The notes under the pieces: model-generated
The model's input: the letters and a program-made list of their open reading frames with translations, nothing else
Told to the model about the DNA's origin: nothing
Database searches by the model: none
Shown here: one piece after another, positions 55,143 to 63,941 of the stretch
Numbering within the stretch: the stretch's first letter is position 1
Layout of the letters: the number at the start of each line of letters is the position of its first letter
Position numbers and translations under genes: made by a program
Assembly: GCA_016790635.1 (NCBI GenBank)
Contig: JAEUOR010000026.1
Span: 86,299 to 150,298 of the forward strand
Reading direction: 5' to 3'
DNA from: Burkholderiales bacterium
GTDB taxonomy: Bacteria; Pseudomonadota; Gammaproteobacteria; Burkholderiales; JAEUOS01
Length of the DNA: 64,000 nt

Positions 55143-55565
55143 GTGAAGCGAAAGACTGCAGAAGAAATTGCCGCGCTCTTGAACGCGCGCAATCAGCTCA
55201 CGAAAAAGTACGACGGGGACGCCGTAATGAAGGACTCAGGCAACTACGTCTATCGCATCCTCGAAGGCCACGTGATCGGCTGCGTAGAGGTGAAACTGGT
55301 TCAGTGGTACCAGGCGGAACTCTTGCACCTTACTGTCGATCCAGACTTCGAAGGAAAGGGGTATGCAAGGCAGCTATTGGCCAGTGCGCTTGATCGCGCC
55401 AAAGCACAACGCGCGCGCGTGGCGCAATGCACTATTCGACAAGACAACGACCGAAGTGCAAAGTTGTTTGGAGATTTCGGCTTCACTCAAGTTGGCCGCT
55501 TTCGCAACGAGATAAGTGGCAACAATGTCATCGTCTGGCAGAAAATCCTCACCCCCGCGCCCTAA
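55143..55565 (+). CDS. GNAT-family N-acetyltransferase
   Basis: A 140-residue acetyltransferase starting with GTG. The acetyl-CoA loop is in LTVDPDFEGKGYARQLLASA (motif A, E-GKGYA for Q/RxxGxG/A). It continues with CTIRQDNDRSAKLFGDFGFT and a final strand VGRFRNEISGNNVIVWQKIL. The acceptor is unknown. GNAT genes are common integron cassettes, and the stop codon here lies in GCCCTAAC, an R''-like sequence, though no matching GTTRRRY follows. Confidence 0.88.
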   Translation: MKRKTAEEIAALLNARNQLTKKYDGDAVMKDSGNYVYRILEGHVIGCVEVKLVQWYQAELLHLTVDPDFEGKGYARQLLASALDRAKAQRARVAQCTIRQDNDRSAKLFGDFGFTQVGRFRNEISGNNVIVWQKILTPAP

Positions 55566-55657
55566 CCCTCCGACCAGAGCGAACGCGCGCAACCTAGCGG
55601 CGCCTTCTAGCGATCGCGCTGCCCGCGCTGGTATCTGGGCGAAATAGTGTCTTGATT

Positions 55658-56038
55658 ATGAGTATTTACATGCGGCCCCGGCGTTTTGCGCTAGCGCGAT
55701 ACGAGCGTGGATACGCGCTTCGCCGGCAGCAAAGAGGCGGGCTTCGAGTTTCGGTGCTTAGGCTTGTTCGTGGAGAACTCAATGCGCGCCTGAGACGCGA
55801 ATTGGGAAAGTGCGAACCCTATTGGAGATATCGTCGACTGAAGGCTGTAGCTCTTTATTACGCCCGTTTCGCGAGTACTGAGGGGTTCCAATCGCTGCCG
55901 CCCATCCTTCGTTCGCGAAATTTACCGCCTCGCCGCGAAACGCTTCGCCAAATTCGGGAATGGAACTATGCCCTCCACGATCCGCCCAACGACACACCGC
56001 GCCCGCATGCTGAAGGCAAGACAGATGACGCCGCGTAA
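55658..56038 (+). CDS. Small hypothetical protein, Arg/Tyr-rich
   Basis: A 126-residue basic ORF with many Arg and Tyr residues (RPRRFALARYERGYALRRQQ, YWRYRRLKAVALYYARFAS). It has no motif or signal peptide that I recognise. ATG 55658 is taken; it may be a cassette ORF. The ribosome site is poor, so coding is uncertain. Confidence 0.4.
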   Translation: MSIYMRPRRFALARYERGYALRRQQRGGLRVSVLRLVRGELNARLRRELGKCEPYWRYRRLKAVALYYARFASTEGFQSLPPILRSRNLPPRRETLRQIREWNYALHDPPNDTPRPHAEGKTDDAA

Positions 56039-56133
56039 ATTTTGACTCTGCGCTCTGGAGCGACTTTTGTCCCGAAGGCGGCATTTCAAGTCAGTGCCGT
56101 CCCCGCATTGATGATTTCGCTGGAGGTCTGATC

Positions 56134-57240
56134 GTGCATACGATGTTGGTTCTCGGCGGATACGGATTCTTCGGAACCCGGATCGCCGCAGGCCTCGTCG
56201 GCAATTCGAATGTCCGCGTCCTGATCGCGGGCCGCGACCAGGCGCAGGCAAGGGGTTCCGCACGTGCGATGCAGTTGCCGGACGACCATGCGATCCGGCT
56301 GGATGCGACTGCTGCAGACTTTTCCGCGTCGCTGCGCACTCTCGGCGTCAACACGGTCATCCACACGGCCGGCCCGTTTCAAGGCCAGGACTACAAAGTG
56401 GCGTCCGATGCCATTGCGGCGGGTGCCAACTACATCGACCTGGCGGACGGCAGGCGTTTCGTGGCGGGCATTGGTGTGCTGGATGACACTGCCAGATGCA
56501 GCGGGGTCTTGGTTGCCAGTGGCGCCAGTTCGGTCCCGGCCTTGTCTTCTGCCATCGTGGATGTGTATGCGCCTGCCTTTGAGCGGCTGGAGTCGATCCG
56601 GCTGGGGATCGGGTCGGGGGCGCGCGCGCCGGGGCTGGCGACGGTTCAGGGAGTGTTCGGGTACTGCGGCAAGCCGTTCAGGCGCCTGGAGAATGGCGCC
56701 TGGACGGATACCCACGGCTGGCTGGATCTGATGCGCTACGAGTTTCCGCAGCCGGTCGGGCGGCGCTTCTTGGGCAGCTGCGATGTGCCGGACCTGGAGG
56801 TCTTTCCCACGCGATATGGCTCGGTCAGGACGGTCACTTTCCACGGCGGTTTTGCCAGTGACATCGGGCATCTGTTTGTCTGGATGATGGCGCAGCTGGT
56901 CAGGGCTGGGGTCATCTCTTCGGTTGCGCCCCTGGCGCGGCCGCTGAACAGGATGAGTCGCTGGCTCGAGCCGCTGATCAGTGACAAGGGCGCGATGTTC
57001 GTGGAGATGGAGGGGGTTGGCCGTGACGGGCAGGCGATGAAAAGGCGCTGGTGCATTCTTGCGGCGCAGAACCATGGCCCTTACATCCCCTGTGCGGCGG
57101 CGATTGCGCTGGCGAAGAAGCTTGCGGACGGGGTTGCGCCGCACAGTGGCGCCCGCCCCTGCGTGGGCATGCTGACGGTCGAGGAATGTCTAGCCCCGCT
57201 CAAGGGCCTGGATGTGCGCGTCGTGGCGGACCCTGTGTGA
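56134..57240 (+). CDS. Saccharopine-dehydrogenase-like NAD(P)-binding protein
   Basis: A 368-residue protein starting with GTG behind GGAGGTC. The N-terminal Rossmann fold reads MLVLGGYGFFGTRIAAGLVG and VRVLIAGRDQAQA, and NTVIHTAGPFQGQDYKVASD and NYIDLADGRRFVAG follow, as in saccharopine-reductase-like and trans-acting enoyl reductase proteins. Host-like GC content returns within this gene. Its stop overlaps the next ATG by one base. Confidence 0.87.
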   Translation: MHTMLVLGGYGFFGTRIAAGLVGNSNVRVLIAGRDQAQARGSARAMQLPDDHAIRLDATAADFSASLRTLGVNTVIHTAGPFQGQDYKVASDAIAAGANYIDLADGRRFVAGIGVLDDTARCSGVLVASGASSVPALSSAIVDVYAPAFERLESIRLGIGSGARAPGLATVQGVFGYCGKPFRRLENGAWTDTHGWLDLMRYEFPQPVGRRFLGSCDVPDLEVFPTRYGSVRTVTFHGGFASDIGHLFVWMMAQLVRAGVISSVAPLARPLNRMSRWLEPLISDKGAMFVEMEGVGRDGQAMKRRWCILAAQNHGPYIPCAAAIALAKKLADGVAPHSGARPCVGMLTVEECLAPLKGLDVRVVADPV

Positions 57241-57728
57241 TGGACGCGCATTCGTTCTGGAAGTTGCTGCACCTGCTGGGTGCCAGCGTTCTCTTTGGTA
57301 CCGGCATGGGCATCGCGTTTTTCGCCTGGTTCGGTTACCGGCGCGCCATGGCGTCAGGCGAGATCGACGGCTTGCGGACCGTGCTGCGGCTTACCGTCAT
57401 CGGCGACACCGTCTTCACGGCGCCTGCCGTTGTGGTGCAACTGGTGAGCGGGCTGGTTCTGGTCCACATGAACCAATGGTCGCTCACCAGCCCGTGGTCG
57501 CTCACGGTTCTGGGGCTGTACGTGCTGGTCGGGGCATGCTGGCTGCCGGTGGTGGTGATCCAGGTTCTCATGAGTCGGGAGGCGGCTGCGGCGAGAACGA
57601 TGTCCGAGCTCACGGCCACTTTCCATCGCCGCTTCCTGATCTGGTTTGTGCTTGGAGTCCCGGCGTTCCTGATCGTCGTTGTCATCTTCTACCTGATGAT
57701 TGCCAAACCACTGGCGGTCATCGGGTGA
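57240..57728 (+). CDS. DUF2269-family integral membrane protein
   Basis: A 162-residue membrane protein with four helices. FWKLLHLLGASVLFGTGMGI carries the conserved early His, and TAPAVVVQLVSGLVLVHM, SPWSLTVLGLYVLVGACWLP and LIWFVLGVPAFLIVVVIFYL follow. The early His and Gln residues resemble haem- or quinone-contact positions of small cytochrome-like proteins, but no function is established. It is coupled to the preceding reductase-like gene. Confidence 0.87.
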   Translation: MDAHSFWKLLHLLGASVLFGTGMGIAFFAWFGYRRAMASGEIDGLRTVLRLTVIGDTVFTAPAVVVQLVSGLVLVHMNQWSLTSPWSLTVLGLYVLVGACWLPVVVIQVLMSREAAAARTMSELTATFHRRFLIWFVLGVPAFLIVVVIFYLMIAKPLAVIG

Positions 57729-57763
57729 AAAGCCGTGGCCAATCCCTCACCGGAGAGACAGAA

Positions 57764-58354
57764 ATGACAGAAGCCAAGTACGAGGATAGACAGAACCTCG
57801 AGTTCTTTTGTTGGCCGGAACTGGCTAAGCAGTTCCAGGGCCTGGCGCAACTGGTGATGATCGACTCGGGCAACGTGTCCAGGCAGCTGCGCAGCGAGTT
57901 GTTCACGATGGCCAGCATCTCCGGCGGATGCCAGCACTGTCAGGCGCACGGCGCGTACACCCTGCACCTGATGGGCGTCGAACCGGAGCGGATCCGCGAT
58001 ATCTGGACCTTCGAGCAGTCGTCCGCCTTTTCGGAGGCGGAGAGAGCCGCATTGCGCCTGGCGCGGGACGGCGCCCTCGTACCCAACATGGTCGAACCCG
58101 GGCACTTTGCCGACCTTCGCAAGCACTATTCGGATCGGCAAATCGTCGAGATGCTTGCGGTCATCAGCCTGGCCGGCTGGTTCAATCGCTGGAACAACTC
58201 GATCGCGACCGTGACCGACGCCGAGTCGCTGGATTGGGCAAAGGTCAACCTGGATACCGTTGGCTGGAGCGTGGGGAAGCACGCCGGCGAGGCGCATGAG
58301 CAACGCAAGAAGCATCCGCGGTCGTCCGATGCGGATCGGATCGAGTACGACTGA
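57764..58354 (+). CDS. AhpD/carboxymuconolactone decarboxylase-like protein
   Basis: A 196-residue helical protein with the AhpD active site in SISGGCQHCQAHGAYTLHLM (CxxC followed by His). It likely reduces peroxides or a partner disulfide rather than decarboxylating muconolactone, because the CxxC is intact. It lies 35 bases after the DUF2269 gene; a CGGAGAG precedes the ATG. The three genes form a probable operon. Confidence 0.88.
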   Translation: MTEAKYEDRQNLEFFCWPELAKQFQGLAQLVMIDSGNVSRQLRSELFTMASISGGCQHCQAHGAYTLHLMGVEPERIRDIWTFEQSSAFSEAERAALRLARDGALVPNMVEPGHFADLRKHYSDRQIVEMLAVISLAGWFNRWNNSIATVTDAESLDWAKVNLDTVGWSVGKHAGEAHEQRKKHPRSSDADRIEYD

Positions 58355-58615
58355 AGGGCCGTTCCCGGGGCGGGTTGTCCAGGACCCATCGGGTAACGGG
58401 GCACGGCGACAGCCGGTCGATCCGCTCCCAGATGTCGGAGGTGACTGCGGGCCCCCGCCCGAGCCGACCGCGCTGCCCGGGCGGACAAACGACCTCCAGG
58501 GTCGGTCGGTGGCGTGAAAAATGGCCCCCTCCGGACAACCGATGCGCTAGTATTCAAAAGCACCTATGCGGGCGCCAAGACCTGCGTTGCAATCATCCTC
58601 GACCAAAGGAGACAA

Positions 58616-59755
58616 ATGATGCATCGACCCACCCGCCTTCTTTCCACCCGGGCCGCCTTGGGCGCGCTAGTCGCGGCGCTCGCCGTCGGTGCCGCGCTGC
58701 CCGACCGCATGGCCCACGCGCAGGCGATCAAGCCCGTGGTGCTGCGCTTCGCGGCCGACTTCCCGCCGGCGCCGCATCCGGCGGGTCTGGCCATGAACCA
58801 TTTCAAGGAACGCCTCGCGCAGCTGATCCCCGGCAGCGAGGCGCGCCTGTACTTTGCCGGCGCGCTCTACACGATCCCCGAGGCCTTCGAGGCCATGCGC
58901 CAGGGCAACCTGGAGATGACCTGGATGCAGATGGGCAAGGCGGCGCCCGTCGATCCGTTCATGATGGCGGTGGTCGGACCGGGCATCCTCACGACCGTGG
59001 GCGCGGTGGACAACATCGAGAAGACCAAGACCTATCAGTTCCTGGTCGACCGCCTGCAAAAGCAGCAGCTGATCCGCGTCTTCGGCGCCAGTCACATGAG
59101 CTTCGGCATGGGCGTGGGCGGCAAGAGGCGCTACCTGACGCCCGCCGATTTTGCCGGCCGCAAGGTGCGCAGCATGGGCCCGGCGGAAAACCCGGTGCTC
59201 GAATCCTGGAAGGCAAACCCGGTGGTGATGGCCTTCGGCGAGGTGCCGACGGCGCTTGAGTCCGGTGTCATCGACGGCCTCATGACCAGCATCGGCGGCT
59301 GGCTGGGCGTGCGCCAGCAGTCGCCCTTCTACACCACCGGCGGCCCCGGCGTCGTCACCGGCGACTACTACATGGTCAGCGCAAGCCGGCGCTGGTGGGA
59401 CCGCCAGCCCAAGCCGACCCAGGAGGTGCTGGAGAAACTCATCATGGAAACCATCCAGGTGCAGAAGGAACTCAACTGGTGCGTCGACAAGATGACCTAT
59501 GAGAAGTACGGCACCAAGGATCCGGCCAAGCCCGGCGTGTACTGGATGAACCCGACCGAAGTCTCCGCCTTGACCAACGCCCTCGGCGACGGCCCGACGC
59601 GCTGGCTCAAGAGCAAGATGCCGCCGGCCGGTCAGCAACTGGTGGATGACTTCAGGAACGAGGGCATCGCCCTGTCCAAGGCCAACCCCACGGGATCGTC
59701 CTGGATCGAGAAGGTCGACTGCGCGAAGCACGCCTCCAAGATCGTCATCCGCTAA
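58616..59755 (+). CDS. TRAP transporter periplasmic solute receptor (DctP type)
   Basis: A 379-residue receptor with a leader ending AHAQ. DctP features are LRFAADFPPAPHPAGLAMNH, FEAMRQGNLEMTWMQMGKAA, FAGRKVRSMGPAENPVLESW with the ligand-binding Arg, and VMAFGEVPTALESGVIDGLM. GGAGACAA precedes two adjacent ATGs (58616 and 58619). It starts the receptor / small permease / large permease operon. It is not close to the receptor at 19748. Confidence 0.93.
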   Translation: MMHRPTRLLSTRAALGALVAALAVGAALPDRMAHAQAIKPVVLRFAADFPPAPHPAGLAMNHFKERLAQLIPGSEARLYFAGALYTIPEAFEAMRQGNLEMTWMQMGKAAPVDPFMMAVVGPGILTTVGAVDNIEKTKTYQFLVDRLQKQQLIRVFGASHMSFGMGVGGKRRYLTPADFAGRKVRSMGPAENPVLESWKANPVVMAFGEVPTALESGVIDGLMTSIGGWLGVRQQSPFYTTGGPGVVTGDYYMVSASRRWWDRQPKPTQEVLEKLIMETIQVQKELNWCVDKMTYEKYGTKDPAKPGVYWMNPTEVSALTNALGDGPTRWLKSKMPPAGQQLVDDFRNEGIALSKANPTGSSWIEKVDCAKHASKIVIR

Positions 59756-60307
59756 GTGGAGACCGCGTACGCGGCCTGGCGCACGTTCCAGGACAAGGTA
59801 CTCGCGCGCGTGGCGGCGTCGCTCCTGGTGGGCTGCACGCTGCTGGCGCTGCTGGAGGTCGGCCGGCGCTACCTGATCGGCCGATCCTTCGAGTGGCAGC
59901 AGGACGCGGTCACCTTCATCATGTTGAGCGGGGTGTACCTCTACTTCAGCGTCGCGCAGCGCAAGGGATCGCACCTGGCCGTCACGGTGGTGCCGGAACT
60001 GTGCGCGGTGGCCGGCCCGCGTGCGCAGCTGGCCGGGCAGATCGTCAAGGCCATCGCGCTCGCGTTCTCGATGGTGTTCCTGGGCCTGGTGTTCTGGTGG
60101 GGCATCCCCGAGGTCGAGGACGCGATCAAATACGAGACCCGCACCGAGAGCCTGGGCTTTCCGATGTGGCCGTTCCTGCTGGCGCTGCTCTTAGGCTTCG
60201 GCTTCATGGCGATCACGCAGATGTTCCAGCTCTGGTTCGCCATCCAGAAGCTGCGCGGCCGGCCGGTGCCGGAGTATCCGGAAGACACCGAAGAGGGCGG
60301 GCATTGA
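59756..60307 (+). CDS. TRAP transporter small permease (DctQ type)
   Basis: A 183-residue membrane protein with four helices, starting with a GTG directly after the receptor stop codon. DAVTFIMLSGVYLYFSVAQR and GSHLAVTVVPELCA hold the DctQ signature around RKGSHLAV. A short acidic tail PEYPEDTEEGGH ends it. Confidence 0.9.
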   Translation: METAYAAWRTFQDKVLARVAASLLVGCTLLALLEVGRRYLIGRSFEWQQDAVTFIMLSGVYLYFSVAQRKGSHLAVTVVPELCAVAGPRAQLAGQIVKAIALAFSMVFLGLVFWWGIPEVEDAIKYETRTESLGFPMWPFLLALLLGFGFMAITQMFQLWFAIQKLRGRPVPEYPEDTEEGGH

Positions 60308-60343
60308 ACCCGCCCCGACTGACGACGCGAGAGGATTGATGCC

Positions 60344-61630
60344 ATGGCGCTAGTCGGTCTGGTCCTGTTGGTGCTCTTGGTGCTGTCGGTGCCGATCGGC
60401 GTCGCGCTGAGCGCGGCCGCCGCCGCCTACATCATGATCGATCCGGTGCTGGAGACCACCGTGATCTTCCGCGCCTTCTTCAGCTTCATCGGCAAGTATT
60501 CGCTGATGGCGATCCCGCTGTTCATCTTCGCCGGCTTCCTGATGGAAAGGACCGGCCTGGTGGCGCAGCTGTTCCGCTTTGCCGACGCGCTGGTGGGCTG
60601 GCTGCCGGGCGGCTTTGGCGTCGCCACGGTGCTCGCTTGCGTGCTGTTCGGCGCCATTTCCGGTTCGAGTGTCGCCATGGCAGCGGCGATGGCGGTGATC
60701 GCGATCCCCGAGATGCGCAAGCGCGGCTACCCGGACTGGCTCTCGGCCGGCCTGGTGGCGACCGCGGGCGGCATCGCCATGCTGATCCCGCCCAGCATCA
60801 TCCTCCTGGTGTTCGGCATCGTCACCGAAACTTCCATCGTCGAGCTGTTCTTCGCCGGCATCATCCCGGGCCTCATGCTGGCCACCGGCAATGCCTTGAG
60901 CGTGATGGGCATCGCGATGTGGTTGAAGCTGCCGCGTAGCGGCAGCTTCGAGGCCGCGCGCGCCTGGAAGGAGTTCATCGGCGCCGCGCCTGCGCTGGGC
61001 ATGCCGGTCCTGATCCTGGGCGGCCTGTACGGCGGGCTATTCACCCCGACCGAGGCGGCCGCGGCCGCCTGCGGCTACGCCCTTCTGTACGGCATCCTGA
61101 GCGGGCGCATGGACTTTGTGCGCCAGATCCTGCCCACGGCCGAGCGCGCGCTCAACCTGACCGGGGTGGTGGTGTTCCTGATCGGCAGCGTGGGCGTGTT
61201 CCAGTTTCTCGCCGCCAACATGTACTGGCCGCAGCGCATCGCCGAAACGGTGACCAGCTGGGGCTTGACCCCGCTGGGCTTCATCTTCGCCTACATGTTC
61301 GTGCTCATCGTCCTGGGCATGTTCGTCGACGGCGTGGCGATGGTGATCCTGACCGTGCCGGTGATCTTCCCGATCGCGATGGCGCTCAAGATCGACCCGG
61401 TGCACCTGGCCATCATGATCACGCTGAACGTCGAGATGGGCGTGGTGACCCCGCCGGTGGGCCTGAACCTCTTTGCCGTCAGCGGCACGTCCAAGATCCC
61501 GTTGCCGCAGGTGCTCAAGGGGACCATCCCCTTCTTCCTGGGCGACCTGACGGTGCTGCTCTTGGTGATCTTCTTCCCGGCGCTGGCAACCTGGCTGCCC
61601 AGCATCCTTATCGTCGACGCATTCAAATAG
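60344..61630 (+). CDS. TRAP transporter large permease (DctM type)
   Basis: A 428-residue permease with about twelve helices. Family blocks are YSLMAIPLFIFAGFLMERTG, VLFGAISGSSVAMAAAMAVI, VATAGGIAMLIPPSIILLVF and EMGVVTPPVGLNLFAVSG. It completes the second TRAP transporter of the window. Confidence 0.95.
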   Translation: MALVGLVLLVLLVLSVPIGVALSAAAAAYIMIDPVLETTVIFRAFFSFIGKYSLMAIPLFIFAGFLMERTGLVAQLFRFADALVGWLPGGFGVATVLACVLFGAISGSSVAMAAAMAVIAIPEMRKRGYPDWLSAGLVATAGGIAMLIPPSIILLVFGIVTETSIVELFFAGIIPGLMLATGNALSVMGIAMWLKLPRSGSFEAARAWKEFIGAAPALGMPVLILGGLYGGLFTPTEAAAAACGYALLYGILSGRMDFVRQILPTAERALNLTGVVVFLIGSVGVFQFLAANMYWPQRIAETVTSWGLTPLGFIFAYMFVLIVLGMFVDGVAMVILTVPVIFPIAMALKIDPVHLAIMITLNVEMGVVTPPVGLNLFAVSGTSKIPLPQVLKGTIPFFLGDLTVLLLVIFFPALATWLPSILIVDAFK

Positions 61631-61647
61631 CGGCGCACAAAGAAAAA

Positions 61648-61667
61648 GGCGAGCCCGCAGGCTCGCC
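61648..61667. terminator. Hairpin downstream of TRAP operon
   Basis: GGCGAGCC and GGCTCGCC form a perfect eight-base-pair stem around CGCA, 18 bases after the large permease stop. The T-run is on the reverse strand (TTTTT), so it best stops transcription coming from the SOD-like gene and may serve both. Confidence 0.65.
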
Positions 61668-61701
61668 GTTCGGGCGCTTGCGTCCGCGCCCCTAGTACTG
61701 G

Positions 61702-61731
61702 TCAAAAACGCGCCGCGCAACCGCGCGGCGC
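61702..61731 (-). terminator. Terminator of the SOD-like gene
   Basis: GCGCCGCG and CGCGGCGC pair around a six-base loop, and in the reverse direction GTTTTTG follows directly. It lies a few bases after the SOD-like stop codon. Confidence 0.7.
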
Positions 61732-61734
61732 TAC

Positions 61735-62202
61735 TCAACCCGCCTTGATGACCCCGCAGGCGAGGCGCGCGCTGGGTTTGCCGGCGGGCTGGGCCTCCGG
61801 GCCGGCATGGACCACGATGGTGCGGCCGATGATGTTCGCGGCCCCGCCGCCGATCGAGAGTCCGTCGACCTCGACATCGATCTTGGCGCGACCGTCCTTG
61901 CCCGCCTTGAGCGACGGCAGGACGCCAGGGTGGCGCGTAGCGCCGGCGGCCATGCCGTCGGCGCCACAAGCAGCGCCGGTATAGATGAGCATGCTGTGTT
62001 CCTGGTCAGGCCTCAGCCCCTGCGCGAACACGATCACGCGGACCTTCTTGCCCGCCTCCTCGAAGGTCGCCTCGCCGAAGGCCCGGTTGCCCTGGGTCGC
62101 CGTGAGGCCCGCGTTGGCACGTGCGGGCTCATCCGGAACCGTCTGGCAGGCGGCGAGAGTTGTGGCTGCAACAGCCGCCGCGACGATGGTCGTAAGCTTC
62201 AT
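61735..62202 (-). CDS. Cu-Zn superoxide-dismutase-like lipoprotein lacking metal ligands
   Basis: A 155-residue lipoprotein with lipobox LAAC (Cys19). The fold markers of bacterial SodC remain: GLRPDQEHSMLIYTGAACGA, then LPSLKAGKDGRAKIDVEVDG, IIGRTIVVHAGPEAQ (His132) and ARLACGVI, with Cys79 and Cys149 as the disulfide pair. The copper motif HGFHIH is replaced by HSMLIY (69-74), and the GGHFNP zinc loop is gone. Dismutase activity is therefore unlikely. It is divergent from the TetR gene. Confidence 0.85.
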   Translation of the reverse strand: MKLTTIVAAAVAATTLAACQTVPDEPARANAGLTATQGNRAFGEATFEEAGKKVRVIVFAQGLRPDQEHSMLIYTGAACGADGMAAGATRHPGVLPSLKAGKDGRAKIDVEVDGLSIGGGAANIIGRTIVVHAGPEAQPAGKPSARLACGVIKAG

Positions 62203-62323
62203 TGATGGTCTCCTCCTGAAACCTGAATCTACCTGTTTGTGCGCCCGCGTGGAAGACCTGCACCGCAGCATCGCGCGGCGCAAGAGGAGCTTCTTCCCCC
62301 CGGCCGCTTGGTGTGCCGCACCA

Positions 62324-62341
62324 TGTAACCGTGCGGTTACA
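62324..62341. promoter_or_regulatory. TetR operator (perfect inverted repeat)
   Basis: TGTAACCG-TG-CGGTTACA is a perfect 18-base dyad, eight bases before the TetR ATG and 122 bases from the SOD-like start. The GTAAC/GTTAC arms are a common TetR-family operator type. Binding here would block the TetR gene's own translation start region, so autorepression is likely. Confidence 0.75.
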
Positions 62342-62349
62342 ATCGATTG

Positions 62350-63045
62350 ATGCCCCGCCAGCCAACGCCCGCCAAAGCGCCGACCGCGCGCAGCGCGAAA
62401 GCGCGGGCTTCTGCTCCACAACGCAAGGCGCCGCGCGACCCGGAGCAGACCCGCGCCCGCATCCTGGTGGCAGCGCGCAACGAGTTCGCCCGCTACGGGC
62501 TGGGCGGCGCGCGCGTGGATCGCATCGCCGCCGCCGCCGGCGCCAACAAGCGCATGCTGTACTACTACTTCGGCAACAAGGACGCCCTGTTCCTGGCCGT
62601 TCTCGAGGGCGCGTACGAGCACATTCGCGACGCCGAAAAGGCGCTGCACCTGACCGAGATCGACCCGCCAGAGGCGATCCGGCGCCTGATCGCCTTCACC
62701 TGGGAGTACTACCTCGAGCACCCGGAATTCATGACGCTCTTGAACAGCGCCAACCTGCACCGCGCGCGCCACCTGGAGAAATCGACCAAGGTGCGCAGCA
62801 TGCACTCGCCCTTTGTCGCGATGATCGAGGAAATCCTCGAGCGCGGGCGCCGCGCCGGCGTCTTCCGCGCCGGGGTCGACCCGGTGCAACTGTACGTGTC
62901 GATCGCCGCGCTGACCTACTTTTACCTCGGCAACAAGTACACGCTCTCGGCCATCTTCGGGCGCGACCTCATGTCGCCGCGCGCGCGCGCCGAGCGCCTG
63001 GGCCACATGACCGAACTGGTGCTGGGCTACCTGTTCAAGACCTGA
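62350..63045 (+). CDS. TetR/AcrR-family transcriptional regulator
   Basis: A 231-residue regulator. An unusual basic, Pro/Ala/Lys-rich N-terminal arm of about 30 residues precedes the helix-turn-helix (RILVAARNEFARYGLGGARV, AAAAGANKRMLYYYFGNKDA). The ligand domain begins near residue 95. TTG 62347 is an alternative start. It is followed after 56 bases by the TIM-barrel gene, which it may control. Confidence 0.93.
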   Translation: MPRQPTPAKAPTARSAKARASAPQRKAPRDPEQTRARILVAARNEFARYGLGGARVDRIAAAAGANKRMLYYYFGNKDALFLAVLEGAYEHIRDAEKALHLTEIDPPEAIRRLIAFTWEYYLEHPEFMTLLNSANLHRARHLEKSTKVRSMHSPFVAMIEEILERGRRAGVFRAGVDPVQLYVSIAALTYFYLGNKYTLSAIFGRDLMSPRARAERLGHMTELVLGYLFKT

Positions 63046-63101
63046 CTTGCGCCGCGGGCAACGCACGCGATCATGCATCCCGAGGCTTTGAGGATTCGAA
63101 A

Positions 63102-63941
63102 GTGAAACTGGCCTTGTGCAACGAGGTCCTGGCGCCGCGCCCATTCGCCGAGCAATGCCGCATCGCCGCGGCGCTCGGCTACGCGGGCCTGGAGGTCGCA
63201 CCCTACACCGTGGCCGACGATCCGCAGGCGATGACCGAGGCCGACGCGCGCGCACTGGCCGGCATCGCCGCCGACCACGGCCTGGCCATCACCGGGTTGC
63301 ACTGGCTCCTGGTCAAACCGGCCGGGCTGTCGATCACCACGCCGGATGCCGCGCTCTTCGCGCGCACCGTGGCCATGATGCAATGGCTGGTCGGCCTGTG
63401 CGCCGCGATGGGCGGCACCTACCTCGTGCACGGCTCGAACGCGCAGCGCGCAGTGGCGCCCGGAGAGAGCGTCGCCACGGCCGTGGGCCGCGCGTCGGAG
63501 GCATTTGCCGCCGCGGGCGAGGCGGCGCGCGCGGCCGGCGTCACCTACTGCATCGAGCCACTGTCGCCAGCGCAGACGCAGGTGATCAACACCATCGCCG
63601 AGGCCGCGGCCATCGTGCGCGCCATCGACAACCCGCACTTGAGAACCATGATCGATGCCAGTTCTGCCGGCGTCGCCGAAGCGGAGCCCGTGCCGGACCT
63701 GATCCGCCGCTGGATGCCGACCGGGCTCATCGCACACGTGCAGTTGAACGACCCGAACCGGCGCGGGCCGGGACAGGGCGAGATGCGCTTCGCGCCCATC
63801 CTCGCGGCGCTGCGCGAGACCGGCTATGGCGGCGTGCTCGCCGTCGAGCCCTTCGACTACGTGCCCGACGGCCTCGGGTCGGCCGCGCACTCGATCGGCT
63901 ATCTGCGCGGCCTGATAGAGGCCATGCCGGCCAGTGCCTAG
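63102..63941 (+). CDS. Sugar-phosphate isomerase/epimerase family TIM barrel
   Basis: A 279-residue AP-endonuclease-2-type barrel starting with GTG. The metal-binding residues appear in ALGYAGLEVAPY, GLHWLLV, TYCIEPLSP, MIDASSAG and AHVQLNDPNRRGPGQG, ending with GVLAVEPFDYVPD. Substrates in the family are ketoses, inosose or hydroxypyruvate-like compounds. Its stop overlaps that of the convergent gene at the right edge by two bases. Confidence 0.9.
   Translation: MKLALCNEVLAPRPFAEQCRIAAALGYAGLEVAPYTVADDPQAMTEADARALAGIAADHGLAITGLHWLLVKPAGLSITTPDAALFARTVAMMQWLVGLCAAMGGTYLVHGSNAQRAVAPGESVATAVGRASEAFAAAGEAARAAGVTYCIEPLSPAQTQVINTIAEAAAIVRAIDNPHLRTMIDASSAGVAEAEPVPDLIRRWMPTGLIAHVQLNDPNRRGPGQGEMRFAPILAALRETGYGGVLAVEPFDYVPDGLGSAAHSIGYLRGLIEAMPASA

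Noticed and set aside
55566..55657. Complete attC site after the GNAT gene
   Set aside because: The left core-like GCCCTAAC is present, but no GTTRRRY follows within 90 bases, so only a decayed half-site can be argued.
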